From Phycisphaerales bacterium (GTDB taxonomy: Bacteria > Planctomycetota > Phycisphaerae > Phycisphaerales > UBA1924): DNA of 64,000 nt. The translations under genes were made by a program, and so were the position numbers. Shown in pieces: positions 51,391 to 64,000 of the stretch; within the stretch, counting starts at the first letter, position 1; every line of letters begins with the position of its first letter. The notes below the pieces were generated by a model, which saw only the letters and a list, made by a program, of their open reading frames with translations, ran no database searches and was not told where the DNA came from. The DNA is taken from the NCBI GenBank assembly GCA_019744815.1, contig JAIEUA010000011.1:186001-250000 (forward strand). The letters run 5' to 3'.

Positions 51391-53024
51391 GTGCCAGGCT
51401 CCGGCGTTGTGGCCTTGAAGAGCGTCGCGAACGGGCACTTGGGCGTCTGGTCTGTGGGCCGCGGCTCGACCGGAGCCGTGATCACGGCAGTGTCTCGCAA
51501 CCGAAGGTCAACCTCCACCCCGTCGAAGGGTTTGGTGGAGACCCCGGCGCGAGCGTCGTTCCGGGGGGTTGGTGCGGTGAAGCGGAACAGCTTGACACAG
51601 GCGCCAACCACGAGCGCGACTTCGAGTTGTCCCAGGCTCTTGCCCGGGCAGAACCGCGGGCCGTGACCGAAGCCGAAATGGAGCATCTCGTTGGGCCCCT
51701 TTCCGGCCGCGGAGAGCCTGGCCCACCGGTCGGGCTCGAAGCTCGCGGCGGGATAGCCCGTTGCCGCAACACCCCAATGGTCTTCGTGACGGTTGGCGTG
51801 CCAGACGTCCAGCAGGATGTGCGTGCCCGTGGGAATCTTGATGCGTTCGGTCGGAGAGAGCGTGACCCAGGTGTCGGCGGTGGCGCGACGGGGATGGAAG
51901 TAAAGGGCCGGGGTCAACCGAAGGGTCTCGTTCAGCGCGTGGCCAAGCTGAACGCACCGGGCGAGGTTGGCCGGCGTGTAGTCGTCGATCGCCTGAACTT
52001 CAGCGTGCACGAGCTCCTGAGCCGCGGGGTGCCTCGCCAGATGCGAGATCGCCCAACTGGCGTACGACGTCGTTGCCTCCAGATCGCCCGCGAGGAACAC
52101 TCGTAGATTGGCACGCAGCGCGTGATCGGGCGCGTCGGACTCGAACTGTCGCCAGAGCCCTCGGCCCTCGCGTCGTCCGGCGAGCACGATGGAGGTCAGC
52201 TCCTCGAAATCCGCGCGAGCCCGCTTGGCGTCGGCGATGCCGCGGGTGATGGAGGGCAGTCGATTGAGAGGCACGCCGAGCTTGTTCACGACGGTGTCGC
52301 GGACAATGTGCGCAATGACACGATCGAGCGCGGGCACGAATCGATTCCGGATCTGGTCATAGGGCACGTCGGCGCCGAAAAAGTTGTTGACCAGCATCTC
52401 GAGCATGAGCGCCTTGATCTCGGGCTCGAGGGTCACACGGATGCGGTCGGTTCCGCCGACCGCGATCCGCTGTCGAACCACTTCGAGCCGGCCGGCAACT
52501 GTGCGCCGAAAGGTGCGTTCGAACTCGCTGAACTGCTCGGGCTGGAAGAGCGTGGTGCGAGCAAACGGCGGCGTCGCCAGCTTCTTCTGTCGCTTCCACG
52601 ACAGGCCGTTGGCGTAGAGCAGCGTGTCGGCGCCGGTGGCGCGAGCGATGCCGGTCGATGGAAGCGTGTCACGATCGAACTGGCCGGGCTTGTCTCCGGT
52701 TTCGGAAGAGATCTCCCGGATCATGCGGGGATCTCGGGTGACCAGCACGGGCGCGAAACCGGGGACCTCGAGATATCGGTTATGCCTTGCGAAGCCATCG
52801 TCTCGATCGGCGTCAACAAAGAACGTTTCGAGGATTGAAAGCGGCTCGTGGTAGTTCCACGGATGCGGGAAAGGCAGCGCGGGGCGTCCGCGCCTGAAGA
52901 GGGGGACGCGCGCGGGCTGCACGGGTCCTTCGAACGGGCTCCGGCCGGCGAGCTGACGAGGCAGGTGCGCCCAGCGTGAGAACGCCGCGTTCGTCCGGGG
53001 ATTGTCGGTGTCGGGGATGCCCAT
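51387..53024 (-). CDS. cytochrome P450
   Basis: 545 residues, ATG 53024. P450 landmarks: I-helix VFLAGDLEATTSYASWAIS, ExxR in HALNETLRLTPAL, PERF-like SFEPDRWARLSA and the heme signature FGFGHGPRFCPGKSLG with the thiolate Cys459. It resembles the soluble/CYP102-like or fatty-acid-hydroxylating class rather than small bacterial camphor-type forms. It lacks a fused reductase and no ferredoxin gene is in the window, so redox partners are elsewhere. Substrate unknown. The gene tail overlaps the gamma-glutamyltransferase gene by 4 bp. Confidence 0.93.
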   Translation of the reverse strand: MGIPDTDNPRTNAAFSRWAHLPRQLAGRSPFEGPVQPARVPLFRRGRPALPFPHPWNYHEPLSILETFFVDADRDDGFARHNRYLEVPGFAPVLVTRDPRMIREISSETGDKPGQFDRDTLPSTGIARATGADTLLYANGLSWKRQKKLATPPFARTTLFQPEQFSEFERTFRRTVAGRLEVVRQRIAVGGTDRIRVTLEPEIKALMLEMLVNNFFGADVPYDQIRNRFVPALDRVIAHIVRDTVVNKLGVPLNRLPSITRGIADAKRARADFEELTSIVLAGRREGRGLWRQFESDAPDHALRANLRVFLAGDLEATTSYASWAISHLARHPAAQELVHAEVQAIDDYTPANLARCVQLGHALNETLRLTPALYFHPRRATADTWVTLSPTERIKIPTGTHILLDVWHANRHEDHWGVAATGYPAASFEPDRWARLSAAGKGPNEMLHFGFGHGPRFCPGKSLGQLEVALVVGACVKLFRFTAPTPRNDARAGVSTKPFDGVEVDLRLRDTAVITAPVEPRPTDQTPKCPFATLFKATTPEPGT

Positions 53025-53111
53025 TTCTAGTCGATCGCCAATCCCGGGAGGCTCGCGAGTGGAGTATTGAATGGTTGTTCGGACTCGAGCGTTCGCCGGT
53101 TCGGGGAAGAT

Positions 53112-54014
53112 TCAGAGCACGACAGCGCCTTGCACGCACGTCACGGACCCGCCCCCGATCCAGATGTCGCTGCCCTGCTTGGAGACGTGCACCCGACCGT
53201 CGCGGCCGAGGGCGGTGCCCTGGCGGGCGATGTAGGACGCTGGGGCGAGTCCGGCGCCGATGAGCCAGGAGGCGATGCCGGCGTTGAGACTGCCGGTGAC
53301 CGGGTCCTCGGCGAGGCCGCTGACGCCGGGGAAGAAGGCGCGGACTTCGAAGTCGATGTCGTTGGGGATAGCGTGACTCGATGGCGCGTGCGGCGCGATC
53401 AGGCCGACCTTTCCGCGGGGGCCGACGACTCCGATGTCGAGCTTGCCGAGGATGGCGGCGTCGGGCTTGACGGCGAGCACGTGCTCCGCGGACGCGAGCA
53501 TGACGGCACGCCAGTTCGGGCCGTTGTCGCACCAGGCGTGATGAAGGATGTCGCCGCGAGCGATGCCCAGGCCTTTGGCGATGAGCGTGACGTCGGACTC
53601 TTCGAGCGGGCCGGACTTCTTCAGCGGCGGCGCGGCGAAGGCGAGCCTCGCGTCGGCTCCCCCACCGTCGCGGCGGATGCGGACGAGCCCGATGCCGCAC
53701 TCTTGCACGATGAACTCGCCTTTGGGCTTGGCTCCCGTGCTGAGCCACGCGTGGCAGGTGCCGAGCGTGGGATGGCCAGCGAACGGCAGCTCGCGCCCCG
53801 GGCAGAAGATTCGCACTCGGTAGTCGGCGCCCGACTTCGCACCTTCGGGTGTGGGTGGCAGCAGGAACGTGGCCTCGGAGAGGTTGGTCCAGTTGGTGAA
53901 GTTCTGCATCTGTGCCGTGGTCAAGCCCTCGCCATCGAGGATGACGGCGAGAGGGTTGCCGCGGTAGGGAACGTGTGTAAAAACGTCGACTTGCTGGAAG
54001 GGGCGGGAGTGCAT
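53112..54014 (-). CDS. PhzF family isomerase
   Basis: 300 residues, ATG 54014. PhzF/diaminopimelate-epimerase fold: FQQVDVFTHVPYRGNPLAVI at the N-terminus, NLSEATFL (the catalytic Glu), GRELPFAGHPTLGTCHAWLS, DNGPNWRAVMLASAEHVLAV and the C-terminal VSGLAEDPVTGSLNAGIASW. Known members include the isomerase of phenazine synthesis, but most are of unknown substrate; no other phenazine gene is near. Lies between the P450 gene and a VOC protein gene, all on the minus strand, with 84-87 bp spacers. Confidence 0.9.
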   Translation of the reverse strand: MHSRPFQQVDVFTHVPYRGNPLAVILDGEGLTTAQMQNFTNWTNLSEATFLLPPTPEGAKSGADYRVRIFCPGRELPFAGHPTLGTCHAWLSTGAKPKGEFIVQECGIGLVRIRRDGGGADARLAFAAPPLKKSGPLEESDVTLIAKGLGIARGDILHHAWCDNGPNWRAVMLASAEHVLAVKPDAAILGKLDIGVVGPRGKVGLIAPHAPSSHAIPNDIDFEVRAFFPGVSGLAEDPVTGSLNAGIASWLIGAGLAPASYIARQGTALGRDGRVHVSKQGSDIWIGGGSVTCVQGAVVL

Positions 54015-54098
54015 CGCGGGATTGTTACGCGATGGATGTCGATCGCGTTCCCTGCGGTGTCGCGAGGCGAGGTCGTGCGATCGCCGTCACGCGATGGA

Positions 54099-54650
54099 TC
54101 ACTTGCCGCCCCTGGGCACGTGCTGATCGACGAGGATCTGGTTGCCGTCGGGGTCCATGATGACAAAGTGATCGGGTCCGGTGCCGCCTTCGGCCGCCGG
54201 CTTCACGGGAATCACCCCGAGATCCTTGAGTCGCTTCTGAAGATCGCGAACGTCCTCAAACTCCGGAAGGTTCTTGCATTCCTGATCCCAACCGGGGTTG
54301 AAGGTGAGGATGTTCTTGTCGAACATGCCCTGGAAGAGGCCGATGATGGTGCCCTCGTTCTTCATGATGAGGTAGTTCTTGCCGTTACCGCCGAACTGCT
54401 TGAAGCCGAGCTTCTCGTAGAAGCCGCGGGAGACGGCGAGGTCCTTGACGGCGAGGCTGATTGAGAATGTTCCCAGTTTCATGTTGGTTCCTTTCGCTTG
54501 GTCGGCCGGCAGAGCAGCGGGGGTGGACGCGGGCTTGGGGTCTTCACTGTTGGTCCAGCCCGCGAACACGATGATCGCGGCGCAGGCCGCGGCGGTGAGC
54601 GAGACGTGCTTCAGTGTGTTCCGGGAGTTCGAAGATATCTGCTGCTGCAT
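54099..54650 (-). CDS. VOC (glyoxalase-like) protein with possible N-terminal anchor
   Basis: 183 residues from the ATG at 54650 (GAGGA upstream); an internal ATG at 54482 (MKLGTFSISLAVKDL) has its own AAAGGA and would give a 127-residue cytosolic protein. The VOC domain is clear: FSISLAVKDLAVSRGFYEKL, GFKQFGGNGKNYLIMKN, GTIIGLFQGMFDKNILTFNP, DHFVIMDPDGNQILVDQHVP. The extra N-terminus holds a hydrophobic stretch (SLTAAACAAIIVFAGW) that could be a signal or anchor. Such proteins bind metals and act on small substrates (glyoxalase, dioxygenase, resistance proteins); substrate unknown. Divergent from an AraC-type regulator gene 107 bp away that may control it. Confidence 0.82.
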   Translation of the reverse strand: MQQQISSNSRNTLKHVSLTAAACAAIIVFAGWTNSEDPKPASTPAALPADQAKGTNMKLGTFSISLAVKDLAVSRGFYEKLGFKQFGGNGKNYLIMKNEGTIIGLFQGMFDKNILTFNPGWDQECKNLPEFEDVRDLQKRLKDLGVIPVKPAAEGGTGPDHFVIMDPDGNQILVDQHVPRGGK

Positions 54651-54757
54651 GAGGGTCCTCGTGGTAACCTGCGGGAGAATCTGGAGCATGGCCGCGGACG
54701 TCCACGGCTTCGATGTTTCACATGCTACCCGACACGGAACCGAGGTCTTGACAGATC

Positions 54758-55753
54758 TTGCGAACCTTGAAACGACCATCTTTGAAACCACCTCCCAAAG
54801 CGGCGCGAACGAACGGCTCGTCGACGAAGCGTCCGCGTTTCGCGTCCACCGACTCGACGTACCTCGAGCGGGTCAACCTGGCGATCGATCACATCCTGGC
54901 GAATCTGCACGAGCCCGTGCGGCTCACCAGGATCGCGAAGATCGCGACGCTTTCGCCCTATCACTTTCATCGCGTTTTCCAGGCGATGGTCGGAGAGACG
55001 CCTTCGGACCTCTCGAAGCGATTGCGGCTGGAGAGGGCGATCGGACTGATGGCGTTCGGGAAGCGGCGTTCCCTGACCGAGATCGCGTTTGACTGCGGCT
55101 TTGGGTCTTCGTCGGACTTCTCGCGTGCGTTTCGTCAGCGCTTCGGCGTGCCGCCGAGGGCGTTCGACGTCGATGTGTGGCGGCGTACGCACGGCGAGGA
55201 TCTGCGCACGATCACCGAGAAGATGGCCGAAAAGGCGACGCTCGCGAAGATGCCCGCGAAGCAGAACCCGGACAGCTTCAAGGTGCGGATCCGCGAGCTG
55301 CCGGAGCGGTACGTCGCCTACATCCGCGTCGACAATCCCTATCGGGGTGACGCCGTCCTGCGCGCGACGCAGCGGCTGATGGCGTGGGCGGAGCAGCACG
55401 GCTTCGCGGACGGACAGTGGCTGGGGTATCAGTGGGAGAACCCGGAGATCACGCAACTGTCTGACTGCCGCTACTTCGCGGCGGTCGAGGTGCCCGGAAA
55501 GGACGCGTTCCGCCCTCGCGGCGAGATCGGACGCTACCGCTTCCCGCCGATGCTCGTCGCCCAGATCGACCTCGACGGCGGGATTGAGCTAGAACTGCGG
55601 GCGCTGCAGTGGCTCTACGGCGTGTGGCTGCCGCGGAGCCGGTACGTGCCGGACGATCAGCCGTGCTTCGAGGCCTGGATGGGCAAGCCGTTCGCTCACG
55701 GGATGACGCGGTTCGTGCTGGGGGTGCAACTGCCGGTGCGGGCTCGGAGGTGA
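54758..55753 (+). CDS. AraC-family regulator with GyrI-like ligand domain
   Basis: 331 residues; TTG start at 54758 by default, since no ATG lies near. The first about 35 residues are basic and uncertain (TTG 54767 is equally possible). AraC-type double HTH about 40-140: RVNLAIDHILANLHEPVRLT, KIATLSPYHFHRVFQAMVGE, RSLTEIAFDCGFGSSSDFSR, AFRQRFGVPPRAF. The C-terminal half (about 175-331: VRIRELPERYVAYIRVDNPY, YFAAVEVPGKDAFRPRGEIG) is a GyrI/SOUL-like effector-binding domain. Such regulators sense hydrophobic or drug-like ligands. Divergent from the VOC gene, its plausible target. Confidence 0.88.
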   Translation: MRTLKRPSLKPPPKAARTNGSSTKRPRFASTDSTYLERVNLAIDHILANLHEPVRLTRIAKIATLSPYHFHRVFQAMVGETPSDLSKRLRLERAIGLMAFGKRRSLTEIAFDCGFGSSSDFSRAFRQRFGVPPRAFDVDVWRRTHGEDLRTITEKMAEKATLAKMPAKQNPDSFKVRIRELPERYVAYIRVDNPYRGDAVLRATQRLMAWAEQHGFADGQWLGYQWENPEITQLSDCRYFAAVEVPGKDAFRPRGEIGRYRFPPMLVAQIDLDGGIELELRALQWLYGVWLPRSRYVPDDQPCFEAWMGKPFAHGMTRFVLGVQLPVRARR

Positions 55754-55773
55754 TGTCAAACCTTCAAACGAGC

Positions 55774-55796
55774 AGCCCCGCGGCAAGCCGCGGGCT
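55774..55796. repeat. hairpin AGCCCCGCGGC / GCCGCGGGCT after the AraC-type gene
   Basis: A GC-rich hairpin (55774-55784 pairing with 55787-55796) 20 bp past the stop. No T-tract, so a weak terminator at best; it resembles dispersed CCGCGGCAAGCCGCGG-type repeats. Confidence 0.5.
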
Positions 55797-55935
55797 TCAA
55801 GGTCGACATGACAAAACACCAATAGAACTATTCTGAGAGGGTGGTGGGGTCTAGGAGCCGAGGGTACTGCAATTACTGGCCTTGGGAGAATCTGGATGGG
55901 CACCGTGACCCTTCTGACCCGTACACTCCCCGCTC

Positions 55936-58713
55936 ATGCACCCCGATGCGATTGGCCCATTCAAGATTGAACGTGAACTCGGCCGAGGCGGCATGGGCGA
56001 AGTTTATCTCGCCCGCGACACGCGGCTTGACCGTCAAGTCGCGATCAAGGCGTTGCCCGCCCACCTCGCCCAAGACCCCGATCGCCTCAATCGCTTTCAG
56101 CGTGAGGCCAAGGTCCTCGCCACCCTCAACCACCCGGGCATTGGTGCGATCTACGGGCTCGAAGAGGCCGCGGGGCATCCGTATCTCATCCTGGAGTTCA
56201 TCGAAGGCGCGACACTCGCCGACCACCTCACGAACGGTGCGATCCCTGTCGATGAGGCGTTGGGAATTGCCAGACAGATCGCCGAAGCCCTCGAAGTGGC
56301 CCACGAGAAGGGCATCATCCACCGCGATCTCAAGCCCGGCAACGTCATGGTCACTTCGGACGGCATTGTCAAAGTCCTCGACTTTGGGCTTGCACGTACC
56401 GCCGACGGTTCGCCGTCCTCGACCAACGCTGCCGCAATGGCGGACTCGCCAACGGTCACCTCGCCAGCGCGTCACTCCCCCTCGATCCCCGGTGCGATCA
56501 TGGGCACCGCCGGGTACATGAGCCCCGAGCAGGCCCGCGGCAAGCCGGTGGACAAACGCTCGGACATCTTCTCCTTCGGCTGCGTGCTGTTTGAGATGCT
56601 GACCGGCGAATGCCCATTCCCCGGCGAAACAGTCACGGATTCTCTCGGCGCGATCCTGCACCGCGAGCCCAACTGGTCGATGCTGCCGGTCGCCATGCCG
56701 AGGCGAGTGCGCGAATTGCTCACCAACTGCCTTGCGAAGGACCGCAAGCAACGTCTGCATGACATCGGCGACGCTCGGCTCGAACTCGAGCGGGCCATCG
56801 CGGGCAAGGAAACGGACATCATCGAGCCGGTCGCGCGGCAGACGCGCCGGCTGACGCCCACGCTTCTGATTGGTCTGGTCGGCGGGCTGGCGATGCTCGC
56901 GTTTGGCGCCGGGCTTTGGCGTGCATTCGGACCGCGACCCGGCGCCACCGTTGAGCCACGGTGTGTGGCCGTCAACATGCCGACCGAGCTTGTCATTTCG
57001 GCTGGGACTCTCACCGACGACGGCCGTACGCTCGTGATCGCAGGGCGACCCAGAAGGGCCGGCGCAGAGGGTCAAGCCGCGACAAGGCTCTACGTTCGCC
57101 CGCTCGATCGATACGACTTTCAACCGCTCGCCGGAACTGAAGGCGTTCTATGGGCGATCCCAACCAGAGACGGACGAAGCCTCCTCTTCGTGGCGAGTTC
57201 GACGCAGTCATCCACCGGCGTGCGCCTCGCAAGCGTGCCGATTGACGGTTCGGCGCCGGCCACGACCGTTGCCGAGCTGTCGACAGGCGCGGGGGGATTC
57301 ACGCAACTCTCGAACGGTGATGTTCTGTACTCAGAAAGCGCGACATCGCTTGCGCGAGTCTCGCAGAGTGGCGCCCGAGCCGCGTCGATCACCGTGGATG
57401 CGGGGCGTCCCAACGTGGCGTTTGTCGGGCTGTCGGGCAACGAACTTCCGGACGGGCGGCACCTTCTGGTGAACGTGGTGACCTATGGATCGCGCGGGTT
57501 TCTCTCAAGCCTGGGCGCGATGGAGATTGAGTCCGGGCGCGTGAAGATCCTCGTCGAAGATGCCGGACCCAGCATGTATCTCCCGTCCGGGCACATCGTT
57601 TTCTCGCGGGCCGACGCCATCCTCGCGGCACCGTTTGACCCGTTCGCCGTGGAGTTGCGGGGCCCGCCGGTAGCGGTCTGGGGCGGGCTCTCGTCGGACA
57701 TGCCCATCAATCCCGGCTTCTTCCGTCTCACCGACTCGGGCACGCTCATGTACAAGCCCCCGCCGCCAGGCGGATGGAACTATGGCATGAGCATCCTGAG
57801 CGCAGACGGAAAACTGGAGCCGTGGCTTGGCGAGCTCAAGTGGCTGATCAACATGTGGCCTTCGCCCGACGGTCGGCGTGTGCTGATGATGACCGCCAAC
57901 GCCCGCAACCTCTACGCGCTCCAGGTATCGCCGGTCGACCAGCCGGATCTGCTCAAGCTGACCGCCGAACCAAACGCCGATTGCGATGGCCCGACATGGT
58001 CGCCCGATGGCAAGCAGATCGCCTATGCACGGATCGGGAAGGACAACGCCGACGGCGTGTACGTGATGAGTGCCGAATCGGGAACGCCGCGCCGGGTTTT
58101 CAAGCCCGCGAATGTCGATCAGGTGGCCTTTCCCTCCGCGTGGCTTCCAGGCAACACCGGGCTGCTGATCACGATGCGTGATCAGCTCGGTTCAATGCCG
58201 AAAATCATGCGTCTGCCGCTGGGTGAGAAAGAGGCAACCGTCTCTGATCTTGTTCCGTTTCTTCCGTCCGAGTCCAATCGCTGGTACGCCACGCTCTCGA
58301 GTAATGGGCGAGTGCTCGCGTTTGTGAGCGATGAGTCCGGCAAGAATCAGATCTGGATTGCGGAGCTCCGACCCAATGGGGAGACCGGGAGGCCGATCAT
58401 GGTGAAGACTCTCGGGCTTCGGGACGGCGGAAATCGGAGCCATGTCTGGGCACCTGATGGAAAGTCTTTGTACGTCATCGATGAGCGGGATCGGCTCCAG
58501 AAGTTCACGGTGACGCTTGAGCCCCAACTGGCGATCTCCGCGCCCGTCGAAGTCGCGGACCTTGAAAAGCTACGCATCCAGAGTTTCGCGCCGATCGCCG
58601 GCGACCGTTTCCTTGTGAACTTCAAGCCCGAGATCATCAACGACATCACCTCACTGAACGTCGTGTTCAACTGGACCGAGATCCTGAAGAAGAAGGTTCC
58701 GGTGACCAAGTAG
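55936..58713 (+). CDS. Ser/Thr protein kinase with C-terminal beta-propeller-like domain
   Basis: 925 residues, ATG 55936. Kinase about 8-290: [24 protein letters not shown] (Lys38), HRDLKPGN (Asp131), VLDFGLA (Asp149), [20 protein letters not shown] and the closing [19 protein letters not shown]. One membrane helix about 307-329 ([18 protein letters not shown]), then about 590 residues of TolB/PD40-like WD repeats: [39 protein letters not shown]. Known: such planctomycete and acidobacterial kinases are membrane sensors with the propeller outside. Signal and target unknown. No ECF sigma gene adjoins this one, unlike the kinase at 39602. Confidence 0.9.
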   Translation: MHPDAIGPFKIERELGRGGMGEVYLARDTRLDRQVAIKALPAHLAQDPDRLNRFQREAKVLATLNHPGIGAIYGLEEAAGHPYLILEFIEGATLADHLTNGAIPVDEALGIARQIAEALEVAHEKGIIHRDLKPGNVMVTSDGIVKVLDFGLARTADGSPSSTNAAAMADSPTVTSPARHSPSIPGAIMGTAGYMSPEQARGKPVDKRSDIFSFGCVLFEMLTGECPFPGETVTDSLGAILHREPNWSMLPVAMPRRVRELLTNCLAKDRKQRLHDIGDARLELERAIAGKETDIIEPVARQTRRLTPTLLIGLVGGLAMLAFGAGLWRAFGPRPGATVEPRCVAVNMPTELVISAGTLTDDGRTLVIAGRPRRAGAEGQAATRLYVRPLDRYDFQPLAGTEGVLWAIPTRDGRSLLFVASSTQSSTGVRLASVPIDGSAPATTVAELSTGAGGFTQLSNGDVLYSESATSLARVSQSGARAASITVDAGRPNVAFVGLSGNELPDGRHLLVNVVTYGSRGFLSSLGAMEIESGRVKILVEDAGPSMYLPSGHIVFSRADAILAAPFDPFAVELRGPPVAVWGGLSSDMPINPGFFRLTDSGTLMYKPPPPGGWNYGMSILSADGKLEPWLGELKWLINMWPSPDGRRVLMMTANARNLYALQVSPVDQPDLLKLTAEPNADCDGPTWSPDGKQIAYARIGKDNADGVYVMSAESGTPRRVFKPANVDQVAFPSAWLPGNTGLLITMRDQLGSMPKIMRLPLGEKEATVSDLVPFLPSESNRWYATLSSNGRVLAFVSDESGKNQIWIAELRPNGETGRPIMVKTLGLRDGGNRSHVWAPDGKSLYVIDERDRLQKFTVTLEPQLAISAPVEVADLEKLRIQSFAPIAGDRFLVNFKPEIINDITSLNVVFNWTEILKKKVPVTK

Positions 58714-58984
58714 TCGGCGAACCCGCTCGCCCCTCACCATCGATCTCGACCGCATGAGCGGAAGATCGCACACAGTACATATCTCATCCTGACCTGTTCG
58801 GCAGACGCGTGCGTGACCTGCGCAATCTCGGCAGGCCTGCTCCTTCGCGTAGGAGCTGCCGGCCAGAATGCCCCGCCGAGACGGCACAAGTTCAGATCCA
58901 GCGAACAGTCAGCCCCAAATGGCTCGTTCTTCTCCGATTCCTCGCGAGCGCTTGAACTCTCGCAAGCCCCATCCCCACAACGAG
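58714..58984. other. intergenic region, no gene seen
   Basis: About 270 bp between the second kinase and the tRNA terminator, with no supported reading frame, repeat or regulatory motif. A short imperfect hairpin around 58831-58862 (GGCAGGCCTGCTCC and GGAGCTGCC) is the only structure. Confidence 0.6.
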
Positions 58985-59016
58985 AAAGCCCTTCGATGTG
59001 CTCATCGAAGGGCTTC
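58985..59016 (-). terminator. rho-independent terminator of tRNA-Pro
   Basis: On the minus strand, AAGCCCTTCGATG (59015-59003), loop AGCA, perfect 13-bp return arm (58998-58986), then TTTCTCG. Lies 14 bp after the tRNA 3' end. Confidence 0.85.
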
Positions 59017-59028
59017 ACTCTGAACAAA

Positions 59029-59103
<75 letters not shown>

Positions 59104-59154
59104 GTGGTGAGTCTGATGCTAGGGCGCCGCCGAGTCGAAGGCCAACGGGGCGGA

Positions 59155-59907
59155 TCAGGGGCGGGGGAAGTTGGGGCGGACGAGGTACACGTTGTCATCG
59201 ATGGTCGAGGGGTCGCCATCGGCGCCGGCGGAGTAGAAGTACGGGCGTCGGGCCACGGGGGCGCCGCCGTCGGCGTCCTTTTTGTTCTTGGGGTCGCGGC
59301 TCAGCGCTGAAAACAGCAAATCGTTCTGGGGGTTGGGGCTGCTAGTGTCCACGCCCAGAATCTCGGAGAACTTGTCTACTTTGTTCGCGCCTTCGCCGCG
59401 GACGCCGCCGAAGCGCGGGTGCACGTAGCGGATCGGTCGGCCCCAGACGTCGAGGATGCGGGTGGTTCGCGTGCCGGTCACGGAGGCGGCGGCGATGGGG
59501 TTGTTCGAGAATCCAACCTTCCGAACCTTGTCGTCGAGTTGGTCGAGGACCGAAACCGCTGCGGCCCCCTGAGATTGGAGCTGATAGACGAGCCAAGCGG
59601 TCGAATCGAACGGTTCCAGATTCGTCGGCGTGTCTCCGACCCCGCCGTCGGCGATCGCCACCTGGCGGCTCGTGTTCACGGGGTCGCGGACGGTCGGGCT
59701 GGGGATCGAGCCGTTGGCCTGGATGTAGTCCGACATCATCGAGTCGAGGGTCTGGAGGGTCCACTGGGTGCCGCGCTCGCGCCCGACCGACACGACCTTG
59801 CTCCCCGCGGCCAGCGTCAGGCTGACCAAAATGGCGATGACCGCGATGACGACGAGCAATTCGACGAGTGTGAACGCACGGCGGGTGATGTGCTTCGGGA
59901 TCGACAT
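59155..59907 (-). CDS. type II secretion pseudopilin-like protein
   Basis: 250 residues, ATG 59907. Prepilin N-terminus: basic leader KHITRRA, cleavage before FTLVELLVVIAVIAILVSL, Glu5 present, then a helical spine (TLAAGSKVVSVGRERGTQW). The leader ends in Ala rather than the usual Gly before Phe, as some prepilins do. The globular part contains GRPIRYVHPRFGGVRG and a Gly/Asp-rich C-terminal region typical of planctomycete DUF1559/GspG-like pseudopilins. Processed by a prepilin peptidase and assembled in a T2SS/type IV-like structure; no partner gene is in the window. Isolated between a tRNA and secA. Confidence 0.88.
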   Translation of the reverse strand: MSIPKHITRRAFTLVELLVVIAVIAILVSLTLAAGSKVVSVGRERGTQWTLQTLDSMMSDYIQANGSIPSPTVRDPVNTSRQVAIADGGVGDTPTNLEPFDSTAWLVYQLQSQGAAAVSVLDQLDDKVRKVGFSNNPIAAASVTGTRTTRILDVWGRPIRYVHPRFGGVRGEGANKVDKFSEILGVDTSSPNPQNDLLFSALSRDPKNKKDADGGAPVARRPYFYSAGADGDPSTIDDNVYLVRPNFPRP

Positions 59908-60025
59908 AGAGGCTTCCCACGAGGGCGCGGAGAGTTCGCGCCCTGCCCTGAACCATACGAGGGCATGGGGGGAGGGGTTGCCTGGATGTGGGCTCTTCGG
60001 AGCGGGTCGCCCCGCGGAACAGCAA

Positions 60026-60054
60026 CAAAAACGGCCCGCCGAGTGGCGGGCCGC
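60026..60054 (-). terminator. rho-independent terminator of secA
   Basis: On the minus strand, CGGCCCGCC (60053-60045), loop ACTC, GGCGGGCCG (60040-60032), followed by TTTTTG. 30 bp past the secA stop. Confidence 0.88.
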
Positions 60055-60083
60055 GAAAGGACATGTTGATTCCGGCGATCCGG

Positions 60084-64000
<3,917 letters not shown>

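Overview
The window is high-GC bacterial DNA that reads most naturally as a planctomycete of the Phycisphaerae/Phycisphaerales. Evidence: a PEP-CTERM-type secreted protein ending PTPGTAALLALAGL plus an Arg tail, a two-repeat planctomycete dockerin on a GH38-like protein, an ECF sigma factor overlapping a Ser/Thr kinase gene, a very long SecA with extra inserts, flagellar fliD/fliS, and many dispersed palindromic repeats that are translated inside proteins (QRAPSVSEG-, SPERERVG- and NPTRQRG-like strings). No rRNA, CRISPR array, phage or plasmid module is visible; one tRNA-Pro(CGG) is present.

Layout. 0-6.7 kb: a GT28-like glycosyltransferase cut by the window edge, a repeat-eroded hypothetical gene, a DUF4304 gene, a zinc-ribbon membrane protein, then E2 and E1-beta of a 2-oxoacid dehydrogenase. 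6.9-11.7 kb: a GH38-like dockerin gene lies between E1-beta and E1-alpha, with a decayed second copy of the E1-beta 5' end on its far side. 13-24 kb: acyl-CoA degradation genes on the minus strand (acyl-CoA dehydrogenase, three enoyl-CoA hydratase-fold proteins, HMG-CoA lyase, MccB-like carboxyltransferase), consistent with leucine/isovaleryl-CoA or related breakdown, interspersed with a PEP-CTERM protein and a DUF4932-like protein. 24-32.4 kb: small membrane and secreted proteins, a TIM-barrel protein, serC, fliS and a 963-residue fliD. 32.4-36.9 kb: a truncated aldehyde dehydrogenase, a 1.6-kb repeat island (11-bp tandem repeats, large palindromes, REP-like units, the tail of a Y1 transposase), pgk, and two 134-bp MITE-like elements flanking a small membrane protein. 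36.9-42.5 kb: aspS, an ECF sigma factor and its overlapping kinase. 42.5-48.4 kb: an asd / cystathionine beta-lyase-like / aspartokinase-homoserine dehydrogenase / cystathionine gamma-synthase-like operon headed by a SAM riboswitch. 48.4-64 kb: MmcQ/YjbR, GNAT, gamma-glutamyltransferase, cytochrome P450, PhzF, a VOC protein, an AraC regulator, a second kinase with a beta-propeller-like tail, tRNA-Pro, a pseudopilin and secA (5' end outside the window).

The most unusual structure is a 507-bp element with 43-bp terminal inverted repeats that encodes a DUF559 (Vsr-like PD-(D/E)XK) endonuclease domain and sits in frame inside the HMG-CoA lyase gene. Removing it on paper leaves a normal, uninterrupted lyase reading frame. 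With the REP/transposase island, the MITE pair and the repeats inside coding linkers, the window shows a genome populated by small non-autonomous mobile sequences that tolerate, or exploit, insertion into reading frames. A second theme is regulatory: the aspartokinase-homoserine dehydrogenase lacks ACT domains and its operon carries a SAM riboswitch, suggesting RNA-level control of the aspartate-to-methionine branch.
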